Shown here: positions 1 through 4,655 of the stretch, piece after piece
Position numbering within the stretch: the stretch's first letter is position 1
How the letters are laid out: each line of letters opens with the position of its first letter
Virus record (IMG/VR): IMGVR_UViG_3300030116_003881
Coordinates: 1-20,231 of that record
Strand: one strand, 5' to 3'
Source: a virus
DNA length: 20,231 nucleotides
The notes under the pieces: model-generated
What the model was told of the DNA's origin: nothing
Database searches by the model: none
The model's input: the letters and a program-made list of their open reading frames with translations, nothing else
Position numbers and translations under genes: made by a program

Positions 1-2
1 AC

Positions 3-71
3 TATGCAATTTGGTTATCTATAGCTACGGGTTTAGTATGTTTGTACAGTATAGGTAATTCACCAATATGA
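3..71 (+). CDS. C-terminal end of an upstream gene, probably membrane protein (partial)
   Basis: An open frame enters from the left edge and ends at the TGA at 69-71, giving 22 residues. The residues are hydrophobic (WLSIATGLVCLYSIG), consistent with the end of a transmembrane helix. The stop overlaps the ATG at 68 in the ATGA manner typical of the tight packing seen elsewhere in this window. Only the tail is visible, so no function can be given, and a chance open frame of this length is possible. Confidence 0.35.
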   Translation, partial: YAIWLSIATGLVCLYSIGNSPI

Positions 72-262
72 AATTAAAATTTGTGAAACATAAATGGAGA
101 GAAATAGATATGACTGTAGAAACAGCAAGACAAGAGTTAAATAGATTAATTGATTTTTATAGAGATATGGTAAGTAAATCTAACTACAGAAGTGCAAGCC
201 ATACAATAAAACAAGCAGAAAAAGCGTTGGATTTTTTGTGTTCTAAAAAGGAGGAAAAATGA
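68..262 (+). CDS. Small hypothetical phage protein (64 aa, or 50 aa)
   Basis: I do not recognise this protein. It is short, charged and probably mostly helical, with a Lys/Glu-rich C-terminus. There are two possible starts. The ATG at 68 overlaps the upstream stop (ATGA) and would be translated by coupling. The ATG at 110 (MTVETARQ) has a much better ribosome site, GGAGA at 96-100 with nine bases of spacing, and would give 50 residues. The gene ends four bases into the next one, whose ribosome site AAGGAGG lies inside this 3' end. It opens a run of overlapping small genes that leads to the LexA-like regulator. Confidence 0.6.
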   Translation: MKLKFVKHKWREIDMTVETARQELNRLIDFYRDMVSKSNYRSASHTIKQAEKALDFLCSKKEEK

Positions 263-510
263 AATTAATAGAAGCAGCAATGGAAATAGATAAAATAATA
301 CGCCAGGCAATAGACGAAGGTGCAGGCTTTTATGACACTTTAACTAAAATAAAAGCTGTAAAAGTGCACGACGTAGAGTTTAGCAATCAAATGTTGTTAG
401 AGGTTATGTTGGATTATGTAAAAAATTACACGGATTTTGTTAAGAATGAAGATGACATACAAGAAATGTTTGACGAAGCAGAGTCTAGTTGGAATAAAAA
501 ATATAACTAA
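259..510 (+). CDS. Small acidic hypothetical protein (83 aa)
   Basis: The start is clear: AAAAAGGAGG lies five bases upstream of the ATG at 259, and the start overlaps the previous stop as ATGA. The product is acidic, predicted helical, and ends in an Asp/Glu-rich segment (NEDDIQEMFDEAESS). I see no enzyme motif, signal peptide or membrane segment and cannot assign a family. The stop overlaps the next ATG in a TAATG arrangement, so it is probably co-translated with its neighbours. Confidence 0.7.
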   Translation: MKLIEAAMEIDKIIRQAIDEGAGFYDTLTKIKAVKVHDVEFSNQMLLEVMLDYVKNYTDFVKNEDDIQEMFDEAESSWNKKYN

Positions 511-788
511 TGGACATTAACAGTATACCACGCGTAACGGTTACGTGGCAGGACGCACGCGACATGGAAACTGGTTGGATTGATATAAAAGATATATTAA
601 AAGCGCCACTTGCCATTTGCCAGGAAACTGGTTGGTTAGTCGTGAATAATGATGAGAAGATAGTGATTATGAGATCGTGGTGCGTGGACCGGGATGATAA
701 TCATGGTGGAGGTGCAATAGCGATACCGAAAGGATGGGTAACAAAGATAGAGTATTTACAAGGAACACATGCAAACATACGAAATTAA
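510..788 (+). CDS. Small hypothetical phage protein (92 aa)
   Basis: The start overlaps the stop of the previous gene (TAATG at 508-512) and lacks a strong ribosome site of its own, which suggests coupled translation. The sequence begins with beta-rich residues and carries the segment TWQDARDMETGWIDIKDIL, followed by a stretch that looks like a small beta-rich fold (GWLVVNNDEKIVIMRSW). It resembles short proteins of unknown function found in marine and other phages. No catalytic motif is visible. Its last 20 bases overlap the next gene. Confidence 0.65.
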   Translation: MDINSIPRVTVTWQDARDMETGWIDIKDILKAPLAICQETGWLVVNNDEKIVIMRSWCVDRDDNHGGGAIAIPKGWVTKIEYLQGTHANIRN

Positions 789-1164
789 TTTATGGTTAGA
801 TAAGAAGATAATAGAAAAGGTTGTAAAACAATTTGACAACGACGAAGAGGTATTGCAATATATACAAGACAATTTTGATACAGATCCAGACCCAAGTTTT
901 CCATCACTAGATCCTACAAGAGGATATACAAGACCAAAAGCTTCTAAATATACTATTACATGGTCTAGAGTGCATACATATGTACGTAAAAAAGGACCAC
1001 ATAGGATAGAGCTGACAGAAGAAGAAAAAGAAATACAGAAAACTTTGGAAGCGTCAATAACAAAAGAAGCAATTGATGAGTGGGGAGAAGCAGAAATGTT
1101 AAACGAAGTAAGGAAAGATTATTGGAGTAACCCAGATGCCAAAGGACTTGAAGAAAAAAGATAA
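769..1164 (+). CDS. Hypothetical phage protein (131 aa)
   Basis: The ATG at 769 lies inside the end of the preceding gene and has AAGGA just upstream. The protein starts with a helical segment, has a Pro/Asp-rich loop (DTDPDPSFPSLDPTRGY), a basic middle, and a Glu/Lys-rich C-terminal half that is likely helical. I recognise no family. It overlaps the LexA-like gene by 29 bases, so the two are probably expressed together. Confidence 0.65.
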   Translation: MQTYEINLWLDKKIIEKVVKQFDNDEEVLQYIQDNFDTDPDPSFPSLDPTRGYTRPKASKYTITWSRVHTYVRKKGPHRIELTEEEKEIQKTLEASITKEAIDEWGEAEMLNEVRKDYWSNPDAKGLEEKR

Positions 1165-1372
1165 ACAAGGGCTAACACCCAAACAAAAAGTAGTATTTGA
1201 AGTAATACGAGATTTTATTAAACAAAATGGTGTTGCACCATCATATGAAGAATTAAAACAACTTATTGGATCAAAATCCAAATCGCACGTGCATGGGTTT
1301 GTACATCAATTAGTGCAGCGTGGATGGATAGGTAAGGGAAATGGCAGAAATCGGTCAATTTATATTTTGTAA
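1136..1372 (+). CDS. LexA-type winged-helix DNA-binding protein without protease domain (78 aa)
   Basis: Residues 13 to about 65 match the N-terminal DNA-binding domain of LexA (winged helix): LTPKQKVVFEVIRDFI forms the first helix, then the V-A-P-S-Y-E-E-L segment, then the recognition-helix region KSKSHVHGFVHQL followed by RGWI and a basic wing (GRNRSIYIL). LexA proper is about 200 residues and carries a Ser-Lys self-cleaving peptidase domain, which is absent here, so the protein could not be inactivated by RecA-stimulated cleavage. The start is supported by GGAG at 1124-1127, eight bases upstream. It sits directly before the regulatory gap at 1373-1633, whose repeated 9-bp sites are natural candidates for its operators. 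That last link is inference. Confidence 0.8.
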   Translation: MPKDLKKKDKQGLTPKQKVVFEVIRDFIKQNGVAPSYEELKQLIGSKSKSHVHGFVHQLVQRGWIGKGNGRNRSIYIL

Positions 1373-1436
1373 TGTGGCATGTATAGTGATATATTTACTG
1401 TTTTTAAATTATTTTTTTGTTACCGGGATCAAAAGT

Positions 1437-1630
1437 GGTGCCACAGTGACACAAATGATGATTACGCTATATAAATCAATGACTTATCTTGTGGCACCTA
1501 TGTGTCACTACTCTAGACGACGCAAGGCACTTTTTTGTTTTTTAGAAAATAAAATGAGTAAAAATTCAACTATACTGCGGGTTTTAGCATGGTAGATAAA
1601 AGATTAACTGGTGACACAAGTGGTGACACA
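1437..1630 (+). repeat. Six copies of a 9-bp site (RGTGMCACA) upstream of the small terminase
   Basis: Copies on the + strand lie at 1437-1445, 1445-1453, 1610-1618 and 1622-1630. Copies on the minus strand lie at 1490-1498 and 1501-1509. They form three close pairs with 8, 11 and 12 bases between successive starts, the middle pair inverted relative to the others. The gap around them (1373-1633) has no convincing gene. The sites could be operators for the adjacent LexA-like protein or binding sites for the small terminase, marking a packaging (pac/cos) region. The sequence alone cannot choose between these. Confidence 0.6.
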
Positions 1631-1633
1631 AAT

Positions 1634-2194
1634 ATGGCAAAAAGATATCCAATCAGAAATGATGGATTGACAGACAAACAACGTGTATTTGTAAAAATAT
1701 ATGCAGAGAACGAAGGTAGATTAACACCAACAGAATGTGCAAGACAAGCAGGATATGCAGAGGACAGAGCAAACACAACTGCATCAGAATTATTAAATGG
1801 CAAACGCTTTCCAAAAGTTGTAGAAGCTGTGCTGGCACGCAGAGCAGAGTTACAAAAAACACATGAGGTTAAATTAGATAAACATGTACAAGAATTGGCT
1901 AGGCTACGTGAGAAGTCATTGGCAGAAAAGTCTTATAGTGCTGCTGTTAATGCTGAGCGGTTGCGTGGGCAAGCTGCAGGATTGTACATCGATAGAAAAG
2001 AGATCAGAACTGGTAGTATTGACTCTATGTCTAGAGAAGACGTTTTAAAAGCATTACAGGAATTAGGTATAGATGGACAAATTAAAAAAGAAGGTAACAA
2101 CACAATCATATCAGTCGAGAAATCCGATAGCGAAGGACTTAAAGACATCACGCCTGTACCATCAGAGGATAAAAAAGAACAAGAAAAAGTATGA
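1634..2194 (+). CDS. terS: Terminase small subunit
   Basis: The small terminase binds the phage genome and hands it to the large subunit for cutting and packaging. The N-terminal part fits the Terminase_2 type: LTDKQRVFVKIYAENEG, then TECARQAGY and ANTTASELL, which is the helix-turn-helix DNA-binding region, followed by a helical section rich in Arg, Ala and Glu that would form the oligomeric ring, and a polar tail. An in-frame ATG at 1589 would add 15 residues (including TGDTSGDTN, which simply reads through the repeated 9-bp sites). I prefer 1634 because GGTGA at 1622-1626 matches the ribosomal anti-Shine-Dalgarno sequence and because the family usually starts close to the LTxKQ motif. The large subunit is not adjacent but about 2.5 kb downstream. 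Confidence 0.82.
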   Translation: MAKRYPIRNDGLTDKQRVFVKIYAENEGRLTPTECARQAGYAEDRANTTASELLNGKRFPKVVEAVLARRAELQKTHEVKLDKHVQELARLREKSLAEKSYSAAVNAERLRGQAAGLYIDRKEIRTGSIDSMSREDVLKALQELGIDGQIKKEGNNTIISVEKSDSEGLKDITPVPSEDKKEQEKV

Positions 2195-2601
2195 CCGTAA
2201 AAACGGAGACAAGTTTTTGGAAGAGTTTCAAGAAGTACTTAGACGCTGGTGAATACATATCCTCAAGATTAGAAAGCTACGTTACACCAGGTTTCCCAGA
2301 TTGCTTAATTTATCATAAAGATACAGGGTTCTTTACAGTAGAGTTAAAGGTCGCCAATAGTAGTAATAAAGTGGTACTATCTCCATTCCAAATTGCATGG
2401 AATATGCGTCATGCCACAGCTGGTGCACCATCATATATCTTAGTAAAGCTACCTGTCACGGGCGAAGTTAAATTGTTTCACGGCTGTAAAACCAAGGACC
2501 TGGGCCAAAGTAACGTGTTTTCTGTGCCCGGGTTGTACGAGGGACAGCTCACGGACCTAGATTTCCGCAAATTTGCGACAAACTCCCAAACTCCTGCATA
2601 A
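2191..2601 (+). CDS. PD-(D/E)XK family nuclease (VRR-NUC or resolvase-like)
   Basis: The protein (136 aa) carries the signature of the PD-(D/E)XK nuclease fold: P36-D37 after a Gly-rich turn (TPGFPD), E51-L52-K53 about 14 residues later, and Q67 in the following helix (SPFQIAW). Small phage proteins of this layout are usually assigned to VRR-NUC or Holliday-junction-resolvase-like groups and act on branched or damaged DNA in replication, recombination or packaging. The start overlaps the small terminase stop as ATGA, so the two are translated together. A 12-bp perfect palindrome (CGCAAATTTGCG, 2566-2577) and the first AAACTCC pair lie inside its 3' end. Exact substrate is unknown. Confidence 0.7.
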   Translation: MTVKTETSFWKSFKKYLDAGEYISSRLESYVTPGFPDCLIYHKDTGFFTVELKVANSSNKVVLSPFQIAWNMRHATAGAPSYILVKLPVTGEVKLFHGCKTKDLGQSNVFSVPGLYEGQLTDLDFRKFATNSQTPA

Positions 2602-2686
2602 AACCAAAAACCCTTTTTGCTAAAATACGATGCACACCAGCCAGGCGCCCGGCGCCCGGTGCGCAGCTGCAAAAACAGGATAAAAG

Positions 2687-2695
2687 TTATCCACA
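2687..2695 (+). promoter_or_regulatory. DnaA box (TTATCCACA)
   Basis: This is a perfect match to the strong bacterial DnaA box. It lies between a GC-rich island (2642-2670) and the promoter at 2714-2742, within the candidate origin region. Confidence 0.6.
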
Positions 2696-2713
2696 TGTAA
2701 TGGTTTGTAATGG

Positions 2714-2742
2714 TTGCTTTTGTGTGTCAGATATTATATAAT
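2714..2742 (+). promoter_or_regulatory. Sigma70-like promoter for the 69-aa gene
   Basis: TTGCTT (2714-2719) and a perfect TATAAT (2737-2742) are separated by 17 bases. A second overlapping TATAAT at 2742-2747 follows. The start point would fall near 2750, giving a short leader before the AAGGAG ribosome site and the ATG at 2772. Confidence 0.6.
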
Positions 2743-2771
2743 ATAATTAGAAATATAACAAAGGAGTAGAA

Positions 2772-2981
2772 ATGGTATTACCAGAAGATAGTAACAATGC
2801 AGTAGTAGATGCATTAAATAGAATACACGAAGCGTTAGAAGATAACAACACCGTGTTAAATAGAATAGCAAATCATTATGATAGTATTGTACCTACAATG
2901 AGAAAGAATCAAGAGGCAATACTCGATGATAACAGAAGTACATTAGACAAGATGTACGAGGGGATATTTAAGAAGGCTTAA
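2772..2981 (+). CDS. Small acidic helical hypothetical protein (69 aa)
   Basis: The start is well supported by CAAAGGAG about six bases upstream and by the promoter at 2714-2742. The product is almost entirely predicted helix with hydrophobic positions spaced like a coiled coil (ALNRIHEALEDNNTVLNRI), and has no cysteine, catalytic motif or membrane segment. The family is not recognised. It has its own promoter and sits inside the candidate origin region with DnaA boxes on both sides, so a regulatory or replication role is possible but unproven. Confidence 0.7.
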   Translation: MVLPEDSNNAVVDALNRIHEALEDNNTVLNRIANHYDSIVPTMRKNQEAILDDNRSTLDKMYEGIFKKA

Positions 2982-3017
2982 ACTCCGAAACTCCCATGGG
3001 TTATCTATAACCTTTGT

Positions 3018-3049
3018 TGTGGATAACCTGTGGATAACTCGCGCCCGGG
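3018..3049 (+). repeat. 32-bp direct repeat, copy 1, with two DnaA boxes
   Basis: The copy matches 4452-4483 at 31 of 32 positions (C at 3042 against T at 4476). It contains two perfect DnaA boxes on the minus strand at 3018-3026 and 3029-3037, 11 bases apart, which places them on the same face of the helix, followed by a GCCCGGG tail. Immediately upstream is a small inverted repeat, GGTTAT-CT-ATAACC (2999-3012). Confidence 0.75.
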
Positions 3050-3220
3050 CCCGTGCAGCCCTGACTGACGTACCGCAAACTCCGAAACTCCCATAAATGG
3101 CTAAAAACCTAGATAAATTGAAACGCCCATTTGAGCCCTACAGGCACCGGGCGCCCGCCAGTTCCCGGGAGATGCAAATTATTTTTCGTTGGATTTCTGC
3201 GATTTTTTATGCCCGGGTTC

Positions 3221-3258
3221 TTGACTTCCTGGCCTGAAGGAGCTATATGACCAGGAAG
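3221..3258 (+). promoter_or_regulatory. Sigma70-like promoter with overlapping operator-like dyad
   Basis: TTGACT (3221-3226) and TATATG (3244-3249) are 17 bases apart. A perfect 8-bp inverted repeat, CTTCCTGG (3225-3232) and CCAGGAAG (3251-3258), starts at the -35 element and ends near the expected transcription start. A protein bound to that dyad would block the promoter. The promoter would serve the 29-residue gene at 3282. Confidence 0.45.
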
Positions 3259-3281
3259 GATATAGAAAGTAGAAGGTAAAA

Positions 3282-3371
3282 ATGTTACATTTCCTAGCAA
3301 TTTTGGTCCTCGGATCTTTAAAGTTGGCAGCTGGTGCTGCAGCTCTGTGGCTGCTGCTTCAATATTTTTGA
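3282..3371 (+). CDS. Very small hydrophobic peptide (29 aa)
   Basis: The ATG at 3282 is preceded by AGAAGG at 3271-3276 and by the promoter at 3221-3249, and the frame runs 29 codons to a TGA at 3369-3371. The peptide is nearly all hydrophobic (Leu, Ala, Val, Trp) with one Lys, which fits a single membrane-spanning helix like those of small phage or toxin-type membrane peptides. Against it: a GC-rich stretch of repeated GCTGC and GCAGC also encodes such residues by chance, and the reading frame is short. Its function is unknown. Confidence 0.35.
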   Translation: MLHFLAILVLGSLKLAAGAAALWLLLQYF

Positions 3372-3491
3372 GCTGCTGCAAACTCCTGCAAACTCCTAAA
3401 GGTTTGCTACACCATATAAAAGGTGATGGGCTCTGGTGTCCACGCACCGGGCGCGCCGGGAGTTCCTGTGGTAAGTTTTATTACTTCGCAC

Positions 3492-3520
3492 TTGTCATCA
3501 CATTGGATTCGTGATATAAG
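3492..3520 (+). promoter_or_regulatory. Strong sigma70-like promoter
   Basis: TTGTCA (3492-3497) and TATAAG (3515-3520) each match the consensus at five of six positions, with an ideal 17-base spacer. The start point would fall near 3527, just upstream of the ribosome site of the 45-residue gene at 3548. The transcript could continue into the folded region beyond it. Confidence 0.6.
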
Positions 3521-3547
3521 ATGAGATAGAAAGAGAAAGGATTGACT

Positions 3548-3685
3548 ATGATTCGTTGGAATAAATGGACTAAAGATTATACATATACATATTTGTGGCA
3601 CAAAGGTACTTGGAAACTTATCCACAAGAAAAGTAATAAACCTATTGTGTCATGGTTTGGAAAGATGTATAGTATGTTTAGTTAA
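3548..3685 (+). CDS. Small basic Trp-rich protein (45 aa)
   Basis: The ATG at 3548 follows AAGGA at 3537-3541 and a strong promoter at 3492-3520, so both transcription and translation signals are in place. The 45 residues include five Trp and ten Lys/Arg, with an aromatic middle (DYTYTYLWHKGTW). There is no signal peptide or clear membrane segment. A perfect DnaA box (3618-3626) lies inside the gene. I do not recognise a family. A small nucleic-acid- or protein-binding regulator or host-takeover peptide would fit the composition, but that is a guess. Confidence 0.5.
   Translation: MIRWNKWTKDYTYTYLWHKGTWKLIHKKSNKPIVSWFGKMYSMFS
3618..3626 (+). promoter_or_regulatory. DnaA box (TTATCCACA) inside a small gene
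   Basis: This is a perfect DnaA box on the + strand within the 45-codon gene. Together with the boxes at 2687, 3018, 3029, 4452 and 4463 it makes six in under 1.8 kb. Confidence 0.5.
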
Positions 3686-3689
3686 TCAA

Positions 3690-3935
3690 TCGGATTCCGT
3701 ACCTGAAAGGGCTGGAGAGTATAAACACCAGATAACATTAACTAGGTTAACCTAACACTCATTAACCGAGATAAAAATAAAAGTTAACCATATGACTTGG
3801 AGTGACCCGATAGGCGAGAGGCCAAGTAAACATTGACCCAAGATAAACGGAGATATTCGGCTCTTGGGTCAAAAGAGATGGTAATGGGGTCTAGTCCTTA
3901 CTCGGTTGGCCAGAAGTCCGTTCTAGTCCCCCAAG
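3690..3935 (+). ncRNA. Candidate structured non-coding RNA
   Basis: Between the 45-codon gene and the minus-strand gene is a 406-base stretch (3686-4091) with no credible coding frame. It contains consecutive complementary arms: ACTTGG (3795-3800) with CCAAGT (3822-3827); TTGACCCAAG (3833-3842) with CTTGGGTCAA (3863-3872), ten perfect pairs; and GGGGTCTAG (3886-3894) with CTAGTCCCC (3923-3931), eight pairs and one mismatch. Upstream, TTAACC recurs three times (3747, 3762, 3784). A promoter at 3492 could transcribe it. It does not fold as a tRNA. The rest of the stretch (3936-4038) holds the last AAACTCC pair and a CCCGGGCCGG island. The RNA boundaries are guesses. Confidence 0.35.
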
Positions 3936-4038
3936 CTCACAAACTCCCAAGCAAACTCCTAACCAAATTTAATCACGATATATTGTAAGTTGTTCCCGGG
4001 CCGGTCATCCAGAGTTGCTGACGCTGACGATTGGACAT

Positions 4039-4063
4039 AAAAAAAGGGCGACTGATGTCGCCC
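4039..4063 (-). terminator. Rho-independent terminator of the minus-strand gene
   Basis: Read on the minus strand, GGGCGAC and GTCGCCC form a 7-bp stem with a four-base loop, followed by seven T residues (the A-tract at 4039-4045 on the + strand). It lies 29 bases after the stop of the gene at 4092-4379. Confidence 0.85.
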
Positions 4064-4091
4064 TCTTATGACTATTATAAAAGGATATATA

Positions 4092-4379
4092 TTACATAGT
4101 CAAACCCATGCGTTTAAGGATATATCCAACATCTCCTTGTAATCTTCTAATCAGGTCAATGCGTTCCTCCTTATCTTCTGCAACCCACTCAACAAGTGAG
4201 TTCATTAATACTCCACTAATTAGTTTCCAATCCATGCTGTCTTTTGCTGGAACTTTACTAATTAGTTCTTCTAAATCACCAACACTTGCTTGGTCTTTAG
4301 AATACTCTATTACTTCTTTCATAATAGGTGTTATGTTAACATTGTTAATGCTTTGTGTTTTTATTAAATCATTAGGCAT
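4092..4379 (-). CDS. Minus-strand small hypothetical protein (95 aa)
   Basis: This is the only convincing gene on the minus strand. I chose the ATG at 4379 (MPNDLIK) because GAGG sits nine bases upstream (4389-4392 on the + strand). An in-frame ATG at 4415 would add 12 residues without a better ribosome site. The protein is acidic in its middle and predicted helical throughout (VIEYSKDQASVGDLEELI, then ERIDLIRRLQGDVGYIL). I recognise no domain. It has its own terminator and a weak promoter beside a DnaA-box pair. A gene transcribed against all its neighbours inside a regulatory block is often a regulator, but nothing in the sequence proves that here. Confidence 0.75.
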   Translation of the reverse strand: MPNDLIKTQSINNVNITPIMKEVIEYSKDQASVGDLEELISKVPAKDSMDWKLISGVLMNSLVEWVAEDKEERIDLIRRLQGDVGYILKRMGLTM

Positions 4380-4421
4380 AATATATATCCTCGCTTTCTG
4401 TCTACATACTAGCATATATAA

Positions 4422-4448
4422 ATATTATTTGTTGTTGTATTTGTGCAA
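4422..4448 (-). promoter_or_regulatory. Possible promoter for the minus-strand gene
   Basis: On the minus strand, TTGCAC (4448-4443) and TAATAT (4427-4422) are 15 bases apart, a short spacer. The promoter-distal side abuts the DnaA-box pair at 4452-4471, so DnaA could influence it. The match is modest. Confidence 0.3.
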
Positions 4449-4451
4449 CAC

Positions 4452-4483
4452 TGTGGATAACCTGTGGATAACTCGTGCCCGGG
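4452..4483 (+). repeat. 32-bp direct repeat, copy 2, with two DnaA boxes
   Basis: This is the second copy of the repeat at 3018-3049, 31 of 32 positions identical. Its two DnaA boxes on the minus strand lie at 4452-4460 and 4463-4471 with the same 11-base phase. Confidence 0.75.
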
Positions 4484-4492
4484 TCTCTTATT

Positions 4493-4553
4493 GCGGCTCG
4501 CTACGCTCGCCGCCCGGTCTGCACTAACCGCAAACCGACGGGGGTACACCCCC
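4493..4553 (+). repeat. GC-rich hairpins upstream of the large terminase
   Basis: Two inverted repeats follow the DnaA pair. In the first (4493-4513) the outer arms GCGGC and GCCGC can pair around a CGCTACGC core. In the second, GGGGG (4540-4544) faces CCCCC (4549-4553) across TACA. Neither is followed by a T-tract, so a rho-independent terminator is not supported. Confidence 0.4.
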
Positions 4554-4600
4554 CCTTTGCGCTTACCTCCTCTGTATTTGTTGCAAGTGCAAGTCTGAGA

Positions 4601-4629
4601 GTGACAATCATACACAAAAACGTTATAAT
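4601..4629 (+). promoter_or_regulatory. Near-consensus promoter for the large terminase operon
   Basis: GTGACA (4601-4606) and a perfect TATAAT (4624-4629) are separated by 17 bases. Transcription would start near 4636, about 20 bases before the terminase ATG at 4656. It is one of the best sigma70 matches in the window and probably drives the long run of structural genes. Confidence 0.7.
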
Positions 4630-4655
4630 TGGAGTCCCAAAAAAATTTTTACAAA

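Larger units (their letters stand above)
3145..3454 (+). repeat. GC-rich CACCGGGCGC repeats
   Basis: CACCGGGCGC occurs at 3145-3154 and again exactly 300 bases later at 3445-3454, each followed within about a dozen bases by AGTTCC. A third copy is inverted at 2652-2661. Related GGCGCC and CCCGGG palindromes are scattered between 2642 and 4010. These islands contrast sharply with the AT-rich genes around them and can fold into hairpins. Confidence 0.5.
2580..3959 (+). repeat. Iteron-like array: five pairs of AAACTCC
   Basis: The heptamer occurs at 2580 and 2588, 2980 and 2988, 3077 and 3085, 3380 and 3390, 3941 and 3953 (start positions), always on the + strand and always in pairs with start-to-start spacing of 8, 8, 8, 10 and 12 bases. 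The pairs at 2980 and 3077 are identical over 18 bases. Elsewhere in the window I noticed only isolated copies, on the other strand near 6703 and 13907. Paired short direct repeats suggest binding sites for a dimeric protein or an initiator. Confidence 0.6.
2566..4483. other. Candidate replication origin and regulatory region
   Basis: This block separates the nuclease gene from the large terminase and is mostly non-coding. It holds six perfect TTATCCACA DnaA boxes, ten AAACTCC heptamers in five pairs, a 32-bp direct repeat near its two ends, GC-rich palindromic islands in an otherwise AT-rich sequence, and AT-rich stretches such as 2731-2760. DnaA boxes together with short direct repeats are what iteron-type plasmid and some phage origins look like. 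No replication initiator gene is recognisable in the block, so the origin assignment is inference. The first and last listed bases are the outermost elements, not measured boundaries. Confidence 0.5.

Noticed and set aside
1341-1595. Open frame of 84 codons on the + strand across the regulatory gap
   Set aside because: It starts inside the LexA-like gene with a poorly spaced ribosome site, reads through the repeated 9-bp sites, and its residues change from hydrophobic to erratic with no domain pattern.
3097-3237. Open frame of 46 codons starting just after the second AAACTCC pair
   Set aside because: It has no ribosome site and its composition follows the GC-rich palindromes it crosses; the promoter at 3221 lies inside its end.
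3109-3625. Two minus-strand open frames across the non-coding block
   Set aside because: They run through GC palindromes, DnaA-type repeats and the + strand promoters, with no ribosome site and no protein-like pattern.
3690-3935. A tRNA or tmRNA in the folded region
   Set aside because: There is no cloverleaf, no acceptor stem with CCA end and no T-arm pattern; the stems are consecutive and of other lengths.
4108-4527. 139-codon + strand frame opposite the minus-strand gene
   Set aside because: It is the antisense of a better-supported gene with promoter, ribosome site and terminator, and it reads across the terminal repeat.
4493-4553. Rho-independent terminators at the GC-rich hairpins
   Set aside because: Neither hairpin is followed by a T-tract on either strand.
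4629-4655. TTG start for the large terminase at 4629
   Set aside because: The codon overlaps the -10 element of a near-consensus promoter, so it would not be on the transcript.
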